From positions 15,281,501 to 15,345,500 of the forward strand of contig CM041545.1 of the NCBI GenBank assembly GCA_023238725.1: a stretch of DNA of 64,000 bases, given 5' to 3'. Under the pieces are notes generated by a model, which saw nothing but the letters and a program-made list of their open reading frames with translations, had not been told where the DNA came from and did no database searches. Numbering within the stretch: position 1 is the stretch's first letter; each line of letters starts with the position of its first letter. The position numbers were made by a program, and so were the translations under genes. Shown one piece after another: positions 51,201 to 63,092 of this stretch. The stretch comes from Scortum barcoo. Its lineage: Eukaryota; Chordata; Actinopteri; Centrarchiformes; Terapontidae.

Positions 51201-54200
51201 CACATTTCTTCTCACACATCATCGATAATAGTACTCATGAGTTTGGATTTTCAAACTGTGCCATTCTTTCTGCTTAATAAACTGCAGATCCAGACGAGGA
51301 TTTACTGTCCATGCATCTCCCGCCTTGACAGCTTGCACTTGCCTTGGCATCTACGATCGAGTCAGAAAGGACCCAAAGTGTTGTAAAATAAGTCTCTGCG
51401 TGCATTTCCTCAATGCATTGCAATGTATTATGCACTTCATCTGCACAAACAAATCCATATTTCTTGATGTGGTTTTCTTTTCGACAGCCCCACAAGTGCT
51501 AAACCCTAATTCCTCATGTGTTTTAGGGTGCTGGCCTTTTAGTGGATAGGCTTAACTGCAGTGCGTGTTTTGTCATCTTGTAAGGCAAGTGTCTATAAAG
51601 CAGCCTTTACACTCCCTGACTGCTCTCCATAAGTTTTAGGAGGCTGTTTTTTATAATGGTCGATGTACTCCAATGCAAACCCTGACTTACAGGCAGAGCA
51701 TAAACTTTCAGAGCATTGTGGATAGATTTCTCTGGTGAAAAGCCGCAATGGTGACCGTGGGGAACTATATCATCCACCAGCCTAACAATGAAGCCTGCCA
51801 CCACTTGGGCAAAGTCTTGATTCATTGGTTCCAGACACCACTATCCACTATAACATTTTTTTTTTTTTTTTTTTTTAGCAGAATGACATTTGCAGTAAGG
51901 CAGGCAAATGACAAAGTTTTCTCTGCTGTGTGTCGTGGAGTGTTTTGACTTGCAGGCAGACTGACTCATTATCTGTGCAATTACGCAACTTAATTACGAC
52001 TGCTAGGGGCTAGCCCTGCATCTCTACTGTCCATCTGTCAGGCATTCTTGAACTTCATCCATCTTTTTTTTTGTCCCTTCTTTTGGTATCAAACCCAAGG
52101 ATGTAGGAAACTGGATTCGCAGACAGCTGAGGGCTGTCATCCGTCTGTCGCTTCTTTATACAGAAACTGCGGCGACACTGGTTGTCTTGTTTTGCAGTCT
52201 GTTGAGCGAATGACGTTCACTTTGAGCGAGAGCCATTTTCAAAGCTGAGGTATTGTTCTTTGCTAAGGACAGCGGAAACTTTGCCTCTTTCAAATGCTCT
52301 CAATCTTTCTTCTGTCTCGGCAGTGACAGTAACCAGTGTTTGAGTGAAAAATAGGGAGGTCTGCCTCCAATACTGCTGACATTTGACTAGCTGTGAATGT
52401 GAATGGGTGCAGTGCTGTCTTCGGCTGGTGAAGTAAAGTGGCCAAATAGGTGCCGTACTTTTTCTTTTTCTTCTGTGAGTTTGTTGCAAAAAATCAATTC
52501 TTTGGTTATTATGATAAATCTGTGAATCAATTTAACATTAATCATGAGAATAATGATAAAAAAGAGAGAGAAAAAAATGATAATATTATAATTATGGTAT
52601 TATAAATGTAGGTTGCTTTTTACGCAAATTGTAAATGTAGCCTGTGTTGTCTTCCTTAGTGCTCAAACAGCTGATACATTGATCAACAATTCTGATAACT
52701 GAGTCTCATTAAAATAACTTATCAATCAAAAAACTGAACAAAACAGTATGTTGGGACGATATGTTTTTTTAAAGATGGCACCACAAGCTGTGATGGGAAC
52801 TAATTTCAGGCATTTCCTCGCTTAAATATTTAATCTCTTAATTGAAAAAAGAAAAAAAGTATGTCCTTTTTTGTCAATCCAACGCACCCTAAACCCAAAA
52901 AGATTTGTTCAACTGTCATATAATGCAACAAATGGAACTGGAACCACGAGATGTTTGCCATTTTTTGCTTAATAAATGATTTAAATAACAAATCAATGAT
53001 CAAAAAATAATTGCCTATTTATTTTCTGTCAATTGAAAAGTCAAGTAACTGTTTCAGCTCCAGTATCAGCTCTGCTTGCTCTCTAATTGCCCTGGCAGGT
53101 CTTGAGGTCTTGACAGTCCGTGGGGGACTTGTTTCATTTAATTATTTAGCCTTATTTATTGCTTTGCTCGCGCTTGATCACATGTCTATTACAACACATT
53201 TTATTTGTTTGTATGATTAGCATTGTTAATCACTTTAGATACTGGCCAGTTTTATTTTTTATTGTTAAATTACTGTTAGAAGAACTGTGATTCTTCACTT
53301 AAAATTCAATTGAAAATGCACATTTTAAGTAGTTTCGCCACCCCATCACCCTTGCATGAGCATGAGTAAAGATTTTTCAAATTTTTGGCAACAGTCGTCT
53401 TGCTTTATTAATAGGTGTTCAAACACATGCTCGATGATTTCCATGTTGATGCGGGATGCGCTGTTTAACAAAATATACATGGCATTTGGTGCAGCGAATT
53501 GATTCATTTGATTGATTAACTTTGATTCACAGAGAATAGAGATCTCCAAAGCTGCACTGCGGTTCTATACGGGGGGGACGTCAAATAGATTCATACACAC
53601 TGACATTATTCATGAAGCTGAGAAATGAAACCATGATGAATGACTGGACTGCTCATTTATGCAAACACACGCACTCATACATAAAAAGACAAGCACCCGA
53701 GCCGTACACACCAGCGGACACACAAAACGGCCGGCACACACAGGCTGCTTTGAAACCAGTTCAGTGAGTCAGGCTCCGAATGGCTTTGTCAGTCTAATCA
53801 GCAGTCAACAGAAGCTCAAGACCTATCAAGAGAGAAGCAAGAGATCAGTCATTTTTACTTACTTTTAATTTGGTGTATTTATTCTCAATCTCCTTTGGGT
53901 GTTTTTACTTAATCCTGCACAACATATTAATGCCATGAAAGGTGGCCAAGGTAATAAAATGAGAGACAGGACTAGCGGGTTTATTATCACTTCGACTGTA
54001 TTCTAGTCCACGACCCTTACTTAAGTGTAGCTCACAGCACTTTAGACAGAGCAGAGATATAGAGGGGGTAAAAGAAATTAAAGGGAGGATAAACAGGAGG
54101 TTTGGGGCCATGGGATGGTAAGTTAATTTTGACTGTAATGATCAGACCTCGGGCTGGATGATGGTGGTGAAAACACTCACTCGCCCATTTTCTGAAGACT

Positions 54201-54238
54201 GGCGTCTTGCCAGCACATAGACAAGAACAAGGGAAGGC

Positions 54239-54240
<2 letters not shown>
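48227..54240. other. Intergenic, nothing coding recognised
   Basis: T-runs lie at 49551-49568 and 51857-51878. No gene, RNA or clear transposon is seen. Confidence 0.5.

Positions 54241-54270
<30 letters not shown>
54241..54270. repeat. (GT)15 microsatellite
   Basis: Thirty bases of perfect alternating GT. Confidence 0.95.
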
Positions 54271-54275
<5 letters not shown>

Positions 54276-54330
54276 CTTGTGTGAGAAAATGTGTTTTTAT
54301 GTTGAGAGGCAGTTTGTGTCTCCATGAGTA

Positions 54331-54352
54331 TGTGTGTGTGTGTGTGTGTGTG
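54331..54352. repeat. (TG)11 microsatellite
   Basis: A perfect alternating TG run 60 bases after the previous one. A third short TG run follows at about 54531-54549. Confidence 0.93.
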
Positions 54353-57300
54353 GGTGCACGAGCACTTGCGTGTCAGTGCCATGTGTTTACCCAGTGTTAT
54401 GAGCTACAACCTTGGCACTGTTTTCATACTCCAGACATGCTCCTCCACCCACACAGTTCTGCTAGTGAGGAGATCTGGAATGAGCCATCCCTGCCACCCA
54501 CCCGGCCGCCTTCTAACAAGTAGTTGTGAGGCGTGTGTGTGTGTGTGTTTGTGTTGAGATGCAGCAATCAAAAATCTATTTGTTGATCTGCCCAAAACGT
54601 CCACCCAGCACGAGAAGCAATGAAGTGGTTTTCTCCACTCCTGCACCCTTTTACCCAAAAGTTAAAACACAGTTGGAATTGCAGCTGTTTTGCCCAATGT
54701 TTCTGCGCCTAATCTTTGCCCCTCACACCGTGCAGGCGTTGACTGGTTATGGTTGAGTGTTCTACACATAAAAAACGGAGGCAAGATGTAAAAAGTACAA
54801 CAAATATATACATTAAAAATGACAGGCATATTACTTATTCTTGTGAAATGAAACATATTACCCCCTAAAACTGACAACAAATGGAGAACCAAACAAAAAC
54901 CGCAGTAATGATTAAGACGTACGGCATGTAGATCATTAATGTCACCAATCTGTCCCAAACAAAATTTAATTTTCATATCTTTTATCCTCTATATTTCACT
55001 CAGTTTCAAACATGACTTTTTTGTCAATTCCTAAAACCACTCAATATGTCATATAATTAAGGACAAAATACCCAAATATAACAGAGGCCTATTAAAAGGC
55101 CTTCTCGTTGTTTTATTCACTCAAGCAATTTCTGTTTCTGTCTCACACTGTTGCTAGGTTGCCTCTCAGTCCTACTTAAAATGCATAAATTTAGTTCCAG
55201 GTAAAAAAAAAAAAAAAAATCCAATCATAATGCATTAACACATCATAGCTGTGACTATGTGGTTAAATGTGGTTTCTGTATCTGCCACAGCTGATTAAAA
55301 GCGAGGGCACCATTGAGCGAACAAAATGCTGAACGTTGTGTCAGATTATGACCATGCCATGTTCATGCCTCTCTCTCAGATTATGATAATACAATATCAA
55401 ATTCCTGCTTTGTTTTTGGTCTTCTTTTTAAATAATTTGAAATTGCACAGTAATCAGAGAGATAGCCCAGGCGCATTGACATCTCCCAAAAATAAATTTA
55501 GATCCATTTTCAATAAAACCAGGACTTAGATTTGCAAGACGTCCTAGTAGGTGTCAGGATATCAAGAATACAGTATACGTTTACTAGGAAATTCAGCCAT
55601 TATTCAGGCCACTCATTCCCCTCCCTGAAGGCACGTGTCCACATATTGAGTGTTCACCATTGAATTCAAAGGCTTGGCTACAATATTTGCTGATAAACAA
55701 CTCAGTCTCTGTCTGTTCCCTCCGAGGACCGAACAAGTGAGCTGCACATGCATAGATGAATGTTGTCCCTTAGCAAACAAATCAATAAAACTCATTTCCT
55801 TTTGGTCAATTGTTAATTAAATGCCAGTTTTCCCTCAATTAAAAACTGACTCAAGTGTAGTATATGGCATATAATCATATTTTCCCTCTGCATCCCCCAG
55901 AGCTATTGCAAATACCCAGGGATGATTGCTAATGCAAAATAATTTCCTGATTTGTATCTGCAAATTGCTGCTGCCCTTGTGGTATCATCAAAGCTAGGTA
56001 AGCTTTATCAGCCCCCCACCTGGTAAATTATTTTAATGTTGATGGGTTAGATTACCCAGAGTGTAAGGCTTGCCAGTATGCTAAAGGTCATTCAGCATTA
56101 TCTAAAGGTTATACCTGACAATTATGCAGAATAGGAAAGTGGCCTTAAATCCAAGCATAAGGTATATGTATTCAAAAAGTGAATATGAAAATACACCAGC
56201 CATGTTTTTCTATCAGGGCAAAGTGTTTTCATTACTGTGATATTTCTCAAGGGGATAATGAAACATCACAGGGAATCCACCACTTGCATTACCTTTCAGT
56301 TTTAAAAATCTTCCATCTTCCGTGAACAGCTGCTTCTTTTTTAAGAAGCTGTCGTGCTGTAAGATGCAGCGAATCGCTTGAAACTCATATCTGACCAACC
56401 AAAACTCCCTTGGCTCTGATCCAAGAGTAATCCGTTTGATACTGGCCTTGGTGAAGTCACCATCAACCAGGCTCATCCATGATTGGAGGGACAGGTGTGG
56501 AGAAAAAAGGCGTGTGGGAGAAATGAACTGTGCGCAGAAAAGGAGGGGGGGGATGACCATGGATCAAGCTGTGGTGCAGAGATGTTGCTCAATGGGCCGC
56601 AGTCGCAGTGAAATACAAAGCTTATGACAGATGCCTCTCTTGAAAATGCATTACTGCACCGGGCTCGGGACCATCCAAGTTCTCCTGGGCGTTGAAGGGA
56701 ATATGTAACCAGAATACCCAGAGCGTTCACAATTGTCAACATGCATTCTTTCCTGCTGCCAGCAACCAGATGTTTGCACCTACATCCGCCTGTCAGTTTC
56801 AGAGACAGACATGCTCACACATATCCTCGCTGTCATGCATCCACGCAGACAGATCCACACATGCACACGCAATATAACTGAGAAGGAAGATTTTTTAGCC
56901 CCCTAAGCATTCATATTCTCATAAAACCTCCACAGTTTTAGTCACATATATGTCTGTTTCTCAGTTGCAAAGTGCCCCTGAAGCAGAGTCTGCAGCTCTG
57001 GACTGTCTAATACCCAGACTATTTGCATTTTTTCATCCCTTTCCTTTATTTGTTTTTTACTCACACAGTGCTGTGTACACGCAGGTTCCAAATACAGAAA
57101 AAAAAAAAAAACAATCAAACACAGAACACACATTTGAGCAGTTAAACGAATTAATACTCCGGATCGGTTGTGTGCACGGAAAAATAGAATTCAGACACTA
57201 GGGCTTATTTTTATGCCTTAATTATTTTGATTTTTAGAAAATCAGATTTGAAACAAACAAATCATTTACCTACCTAATGGGCTTATGCAACACAATCGAA

Positions 57301-58724
57301 ATAGCCTCTCAATATCAGGGTAATGCAATGTTTCAAATATTCTAATATGCTGAGGTGAAAGGCTTTATTGTCTTTTAACACAACAGGCAGTCAGTCTCTC
57401 ATTAATCCCAGCAAATTAATCTGCATGCGAGTGTAAGAATTAATCAGAGGCTTAAATGAAACACGGGTTAAAGTTAGTTCAGCTGTGATTTTAGAACTGA
57501 TTCAACCAAAACCATACACTGAATGTGATCTGTCAGTAAAAACTTATATAAATCATTTAGAAATGTAAACAACTAATTAAAACACTGTATGTGTGTGTTT
57601 TCCTGACAAGACCTTCGGATTGTTGTGTGAAATATGACCATGGTGACTCAGGAGCAAAAATGTAGGTAGTGTGACCTACAAATGTCCCAGTCGGTGTCAG
57701 ATGAAAAATTTTAAAGACTCTGAAAATGTGATCTCTTAATAACATTAAATGTACATGAACAAATACGCCACTATGGTATGGTTTAAGTAAACATTTTAGG
57801 GAACAAAAAACACCCTTAGGTTTCATGTAAGACTCTAAACTAAACTATTCTGCTTCATCAGGACTGTGTAGGTATGGTTTTTATCAGATTTGATTCACAG
57901 TGAGACCCACCTACGTCAAACCAGTGACAAGGGCAAAAAACACTGAAATCTGGCATGTGAAATGAGAAAAAAAAAAACTGTTGGAACTTTGGCAGAAAAG
58001 TACGTGTTCATGAGGGATCCCATCAGTCACAGCAAGAAGCTGTTTGAGGAAATAGGCCTTTGAAAAATGAAAGGAGCTGTGTTGGTGTAGGATGTGTTGT
58101 TTCACGTACCAGAGAGACAATGAAATACAATCCAGGTCGTCCAGTTGGAGTAATAGGTCCTTGACTTTAAAGGCTGTTGAGGCACTGAAACAATAGACAT
58201 TGGCTTATAATATTATGAGAAAGGATTGTGCTGCTATGGAAGGTATTCATAGTGGCAATCATTTTATCTTTAGTTGCAGAGATTGTGATGTAAACAGTAA
58301 AAATATAATGTGGCTCACTGCATTCTGGGAAAAAATGCCTGGTGACCCTGCATTTGTTTTTCAAATCTCTCCGTGTTGGCACCTCTACTTTGTTAGAGGC
58401 AGGTCCAAAGCTATGTGCTTCTCTTGAGCCCAGTAAAAATTGAAAGGGTTACTTATGGATCCAGAAGACACCTGACAGCTTGACCAGATGTTTGTCAGAG
58501 CTTATAAAGTCAAAGATCACCTCATTAAAGTATCCTATCAGTGCATCAATGACGAGGTAAGCGTTATTTTTTAACCATCATCTTGATTTTTTTTCTCATT
58601 TTATCTTATAGCTAAATGAATCACATTGATTTCCTCCTCCGTGTTTGGAGTGGTATATTTATTTCAGTCAGTTTAGAGAAATAGTAAACTGTCTGTATTA
58701 AAAATGAAATCTTTGCCAGCAAAG
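54353..58724. other. Intergenic, repeat-poor, candidate conserved non-coding DNA
   Basis: No gene is seen. The stretches 55620-56060 and 57400-57510 contain many TAATTA-, ATGCAAA- and CAATTGTTAATTAA-type words and no obvious repeats (see findings). Confidence 0.4.
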
Positions 58725-59177
58725 TTACCTCATTTGCATACCGTCTAGTCCTATCTGTATTGTCATTAGACATTTTCTATAAATGATGGCTGAGCTGCAG
58801 ATGGGTCCTTTGGGAAAGTTGTCAAACCTGAAAACTTGCTGTCCCTGCCTTGAGAAGTCTCCGTCACACTGGCTGGTCCTACCTGAACAGGACAGCCTCG
58901 GTGTGGTCTTGTCAAACCCCAGTACCACCGCCGCAGTTCTGGAAATCATAGACGGATGCCAGGGATTCATGCTGGTCGTCCATAATGTTCGGCAGCCTGT
59001 CCTCTGTTGTGGAGATGGCGCGAGCTCGGAGCACACTGGTCCACTGTTTTCATGCCAGATGCAACAGTGCAACTCCTGTTCTGCATTCTGAGCAGCTTGT
59101 GGAGAGCTTTTGTTGGGTTCCAGAAGGAAATTATCCTCCAGCAGGTAAACAGACAAATTATTATTATCTTCAAACAC
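58725..59177. other. Unidentified coding-like block with long open frames on both strands
   Basis: The - strand is open for 150 codons (58725-59177) and the + strand for 102 codons (58783-59091). Two more + frames are open over 58985-59209 and 59007-59330. Composition is more GC-balanced than the flanks. On the + strand, CAG|GTAAAC at 59142-59150 is a good donor. I do not recognise the product in any frame. It could be an exon of an unidentified gene, a non-coding RNA exon, or a decayed coding copy whose frame is broken. Confidence 0.3.
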
Positions 59178-59705
59178 TCATCCACACACACACAAACAGT
59201 GATAGATAGAGAAATCACTGTGGATAAGGGCCCTTGCAAGTGCTCACAAATAACATATCTACCCAAATTCATGAGAACATACAACATGTCTGGAACCTCA
59301 CTGAGTCACAAAGGAATGGCATCATGTTAAACCATGTTGCTGCATACCTGATGTAGTTTTGCATCATGAAGAGCAGGGCTAAAAATCAATTTGTCATTAT
59401 TAGTCCCTCTCAAGTTTGAGTACCATGTATGACGCTACACTGCACACTGTCAAGATGGCTGAATAAACAGCTGAAAATCTTCCTGAACAGGACGTTTGAC
59501 AAATGCGAAGCTGACGGCCATTGAAAAGTGGGTGTGGACGCATATGCCACCAGGCATGGAGGACATCAGAGCTGCTGCAGGAAAGAAACACGAGCGCTAA
59601 AGCAGATTTGAATATGAGTATTCCCAGTAATGCAACATATAATTTAAGTAATGCAGAAACAATTATTTTGCCTCATAAAACACCTTTGTCATTTTCTCAT
59701 TTCAG

Positions 59706-59931
59706 ATAGAGACGTGGTTATGGCGCAATGCTGCAGCAATTTCAGGCGAGGTTCCCGGCTTCCATCTGTCATGCACAAACCCGGAACATGCACTTCTGGA
59801 TGATGAAGACCGGTTCCGCAGTGAGGCATGTTCGCAGGATGGATCATATAAATCGATTGTTACTGGCACTAAAGTCAAGCTAAAGGGGGAGGTGGCCGGG
59901 GGGTCAGCTGGTCCAGTGTGTTCTTGCAGAT
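59706..59931 (+). other. Unidentified exon-like segment
   Basis: It follows a strong acceptor (TTTTCTCATTTCAG ending at 59705). Joined to the donor after 59144, the frame starting at 59007 continues as IETWLWRNAAAISGEVPGF, then HLSCTNPEHALLDDEDRFRS, then EACSQDGSYKSI, and reaches TGA at about 59931. The joined frame is about 120 codons. I know no family for it, so it may be a spliced non-coding RNA or chance. Confidence 0.25.
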
Positions 59932-61102
59932 GATTTGAGGGGTACCATGTTGAGTGTTCAGAGACAGCGAAAAGGTCACTGCCTCAAACTGTACTGTAAA
60001 TCTCTTTACTGCAACTTCAGCATAAGAGTACTGCACATGTAGCTTCCTGATTACCCAGTTTAATTGCAGATATATGCAACAGAGAAGCATGAAATGTACA
60101 AAAATAATGCTGTCATCTCAAAGAATGCACCAGAACAGGATACTCATATCATTCCTTGGTAATGCAGAGAGAATGAGGAGCAGGTCCAAAATTATTCCAA
60201 ATCTGTCACTGGAGAATAATTCTGCCACCTGGCTGGGCATAACACTGTGTGGGAGGGCGATGGTGATGACAGAGTTCCAGGAAATGAACCCTAATGTGTT
60301 TTTAGAACAAACACGCAAACTCCTTCACCGTCGAGTTTTGCCTGCGAACATGTGCGAACCCAGCCTCCATTCAATTTGATCACACTTTTAAAGTCTCCAC
60401 TAAGTAACCGTAGCAAAAAAGAGTATTACAAAATTACTGATTACTTCTATAACCTGAGATGCAACTGGCCTTCAAGACTTGCCAGGAGGAAATATCGGCT
60501 TATATTGATGATGGAGAATGTGTATTTCAGAATGTTAAATATGTCTGTGGGGTGTGATGATATAGTTGGCCCTCGGTTGGGCTGAAAGTCAGGTGCTCTC
60601 ATAATCCTTAAAAAAAGAAAATCATATAAAAATTTAAAATGTCTTATTATTTTACATCGCTAGATAAAATGTTTCCAAAACTATGCTGTCACTGTCACGA
60701 TGTTCCTAGCTGCAAACAAAAAGACTCTTAATGCTCTTATGTATAGGAGCTGGACACTTCTGACTACGCTGTTAAAATCAGTGGGAAGTGCCTCATGTCT
60801 TGTTGTCACAGCAAATGTCAGTCAGGGAAAGTCCTCTGACTGCTCTCGGCCAAAAGAACACAGACAGACTGAAGAAGTGGAGGCTGGGAGAAAAATTCGC
60901 TTTGTGTCTCTTTGCAGCTGGCTCATTGTTTTGGACTGGGAGAAAGCGCTCGAAGCAACCACCATGTGATGCTGCGCTTCCACTCCATACAGCTCAGAGA
61001 GCCAGCTGATAAGATTCAGTTGATATTACAAGTTATTTCTCAGCTCCGTGATGTATAGAGTCAAGTTTTTCTATCACAAAATATAATGCCATTATATTTC
61101 AG
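59932..61102. other. Intergenic, nothing recognised
   Basis: Several 60-100-codon frames on both strands at 60074-60969 overlap each other, and none has a known motif. Confidence 0.4.
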
Positions 61103-61352
61103 TTGAATGTAGGGTGGCATGGAAGTGTAGTGGTTAGCACTGTCGCTTCACAGTAAGAGAGTTCTGGGTTCAATCCCACTAGCTGACGGGGTCTTTCTGT
61201 GTGGAGTTTGTTCTCCCTGTCCAAAGACATACAGGTTAGGTTAATTGGCAACTCTAAATTGCCCCCTCTTGCCCAATGACAGCTGAGATAGGCTCCAGCA
61301 ACCCTGTATGTGTCAGGAAAAGCAGGTATAGATAATGGATGGAATTGAATGT
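61103..61352 (+). mobile_element. tRNA-derived SINE-like element with 8-bp target duplication
   Basis: The body at 61111-61344 starts GGGTGGCATGGAAGTGTAGT (tRNA-like head, A box GTGGTTAGCAC). GGTTCAATCC (B box) is at 61167-61176. It continues with TCTGTGTGGAGTTTG, CCAAAGACATACAGGTTAGG and TGACAGCTGAGATAGGCTCC, and ends in ATAATGGATGGAA. TTGAATGT is repeated exactly at 61103-61110 and 61345-61352. This is one of the commonest short dispersed families in percomorph fish. Confidence 0.8.
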
Positions 61353-62707
61353 TGTCCCATTCACATGATTTATTTAATCAACCTGTTCTTAAACACATAA
61401 TTCCTACTTAAACATTATGAAAACCCTCAACTGAAGTCACAAGGCCTTTCATTTTTAATAACTTTTCTAAAATTGTGATCAGTCGTGGCAATTTCCTTAA
61501 TTAGAAAAACTTAATTAGGTGTTTTCCATGCATGTTATTGATGGTCAAGAGTCTTGCACACAGACAGTCAAATTGACTAGAGTGCAGAGATGCCTCGGGC
61601 ATTTGGGAAACACTTGGAGGAAATGTTTGCCGAGGCTGGAACTGTGTATTTCATGTCCCCAGCCTTATCTCGGAGTTCCAATTCTGCACACGTAAGACGA
61701 CAAAGGCAGCACTTGCAGAGTTTGTGAAACAGTATGGAAAGGATGGGATGTTTGCCTCCCTACCAGGCAGGTAGCACAAAGGCTTTGAGGGATTTAGATA
61801 TAGTGTAGGAAAGATGAAGAATAAAGATGAAACACGGTTGTGATTGCAACCACTGGATTAAAGAGGAGCGGCATATAAATTCAAAATAATGTTAGCTCAG
61901 TGGTGTTTTTCCAAAAAATGTATGAAAATTAATTATTATTAACCATCACAAACTTCACAGTCAGAGATAGCCCAATCATTGATTAAATGGCCATTGATCT
62001 TTTTTTTTTTTTTAGTATCTTTTATTATGAAGCTATATTACTTGATTGAAATCAAAGATCAAATCTCTCTGTCAGCAAGAAAAATCTGAAATTCTTCTTC
62101 CAAACTTGGACTGTGTGATATGTGACAAATATGACTAAACTACCTACAACTTTCTAAATCTGTTATTTTTACTGTTTTGTCCTCCTGACGCTACCTCCTT
62201 TCAACTTCGTGCCGCTGGATTGGTTAAATGCTACTGACGTCTGACTAAGCGTCTTCCCATGAAAGACTTCCCGAAGATGGAGAATTACCCGTCACTCTTG
62301 TTACGCACATTATTTGTGGAGAATCAAAATGATGTGTCTCATATGTGACTATTCAACATTCCCAGCCTCAGTCTTTTGATGCCGACGGTGTTTGGCATCC
62401 TTGAGTGTTACCTTTCAAAATGCAAAATGACTAAGGAAAATGCTTCTGCAATTTTCTCTTTTCAAAACTGCAAAAGCAGGAATTCATAGAGAGCCAAATG
62501 GTTTTTAGTCCCTGGTGTAATTTATGCTTGTTAGTGGTATAAATTGTGTGCGGTGCCTCGAGGAATGTCACAGAAAAAAAAAGGTGTTTACTTCAAGTAA
62601 GGATCGAAATTGGCTTTGAGAAAAAAAAATGTACAGACTAAAGAACTTTGAACTAGCAGATGGTCACACACTTTGATTTATAATTGACTCCGAGTTCCAA
62701 TGTTTTA
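61353..62707. other. Intergenic, nothing recognised
   Basis: AT-rich, with a T-run at about 62000-62014. No gene is seen. Confidence 0.5.
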
Positions 62708-63092
62708 CCAGACATGTTAGCTTCGTTAGGGTTTAGACAAAGCATTGCACATCTCAGATGCCTGTCAATAAAATGCAACTAACATCAGGCGTGTCCTAGT
62801 TTACGTTCTTTAAAGCCAGAGTGAAGTGCTTACCAACCTGCAGTTTGAGAGTAAAAATAAAAGTTAAATGCCTAAATTTCATGTTATTGTGTTCATGAGC
62901 CAGACATGCTAGCTTCATCAGGTTTGAGAGAAAGCATTGCACATCTTAGATTCCAGTCATCAAAATACAACTACAGTAGGTGTGTGCTAATTTATTTTCT
63001 TTAAAGAGTAAAGAGCTTACCACTGTGCAGTTTGGGAGTTGAAAAAAAAAAAAAGTTAAACGCTTAAATTGCATGTTATCGTGTCCATGAAC
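62708..63092. repeat. Two-unit tandem duplication, 192-bp period
   Basis: Unit 1 (62708-62899) and unit 2 (62900-63092) share in order CCAGACATG(T/C)TAGCTTC, AAAGCATTGCACATCT, TTCTTTAAAG, TGCAGTTTG, AAAGTTAAA and CATGTTAT-GTGT. They differ by many substitutions and small indels. Confidence 0.9.

Noticed and set aside
54032..54382. 116-codon - strand frame with His-Thr repeats
   Set aside because: It is a translation of the TG microsatellites.
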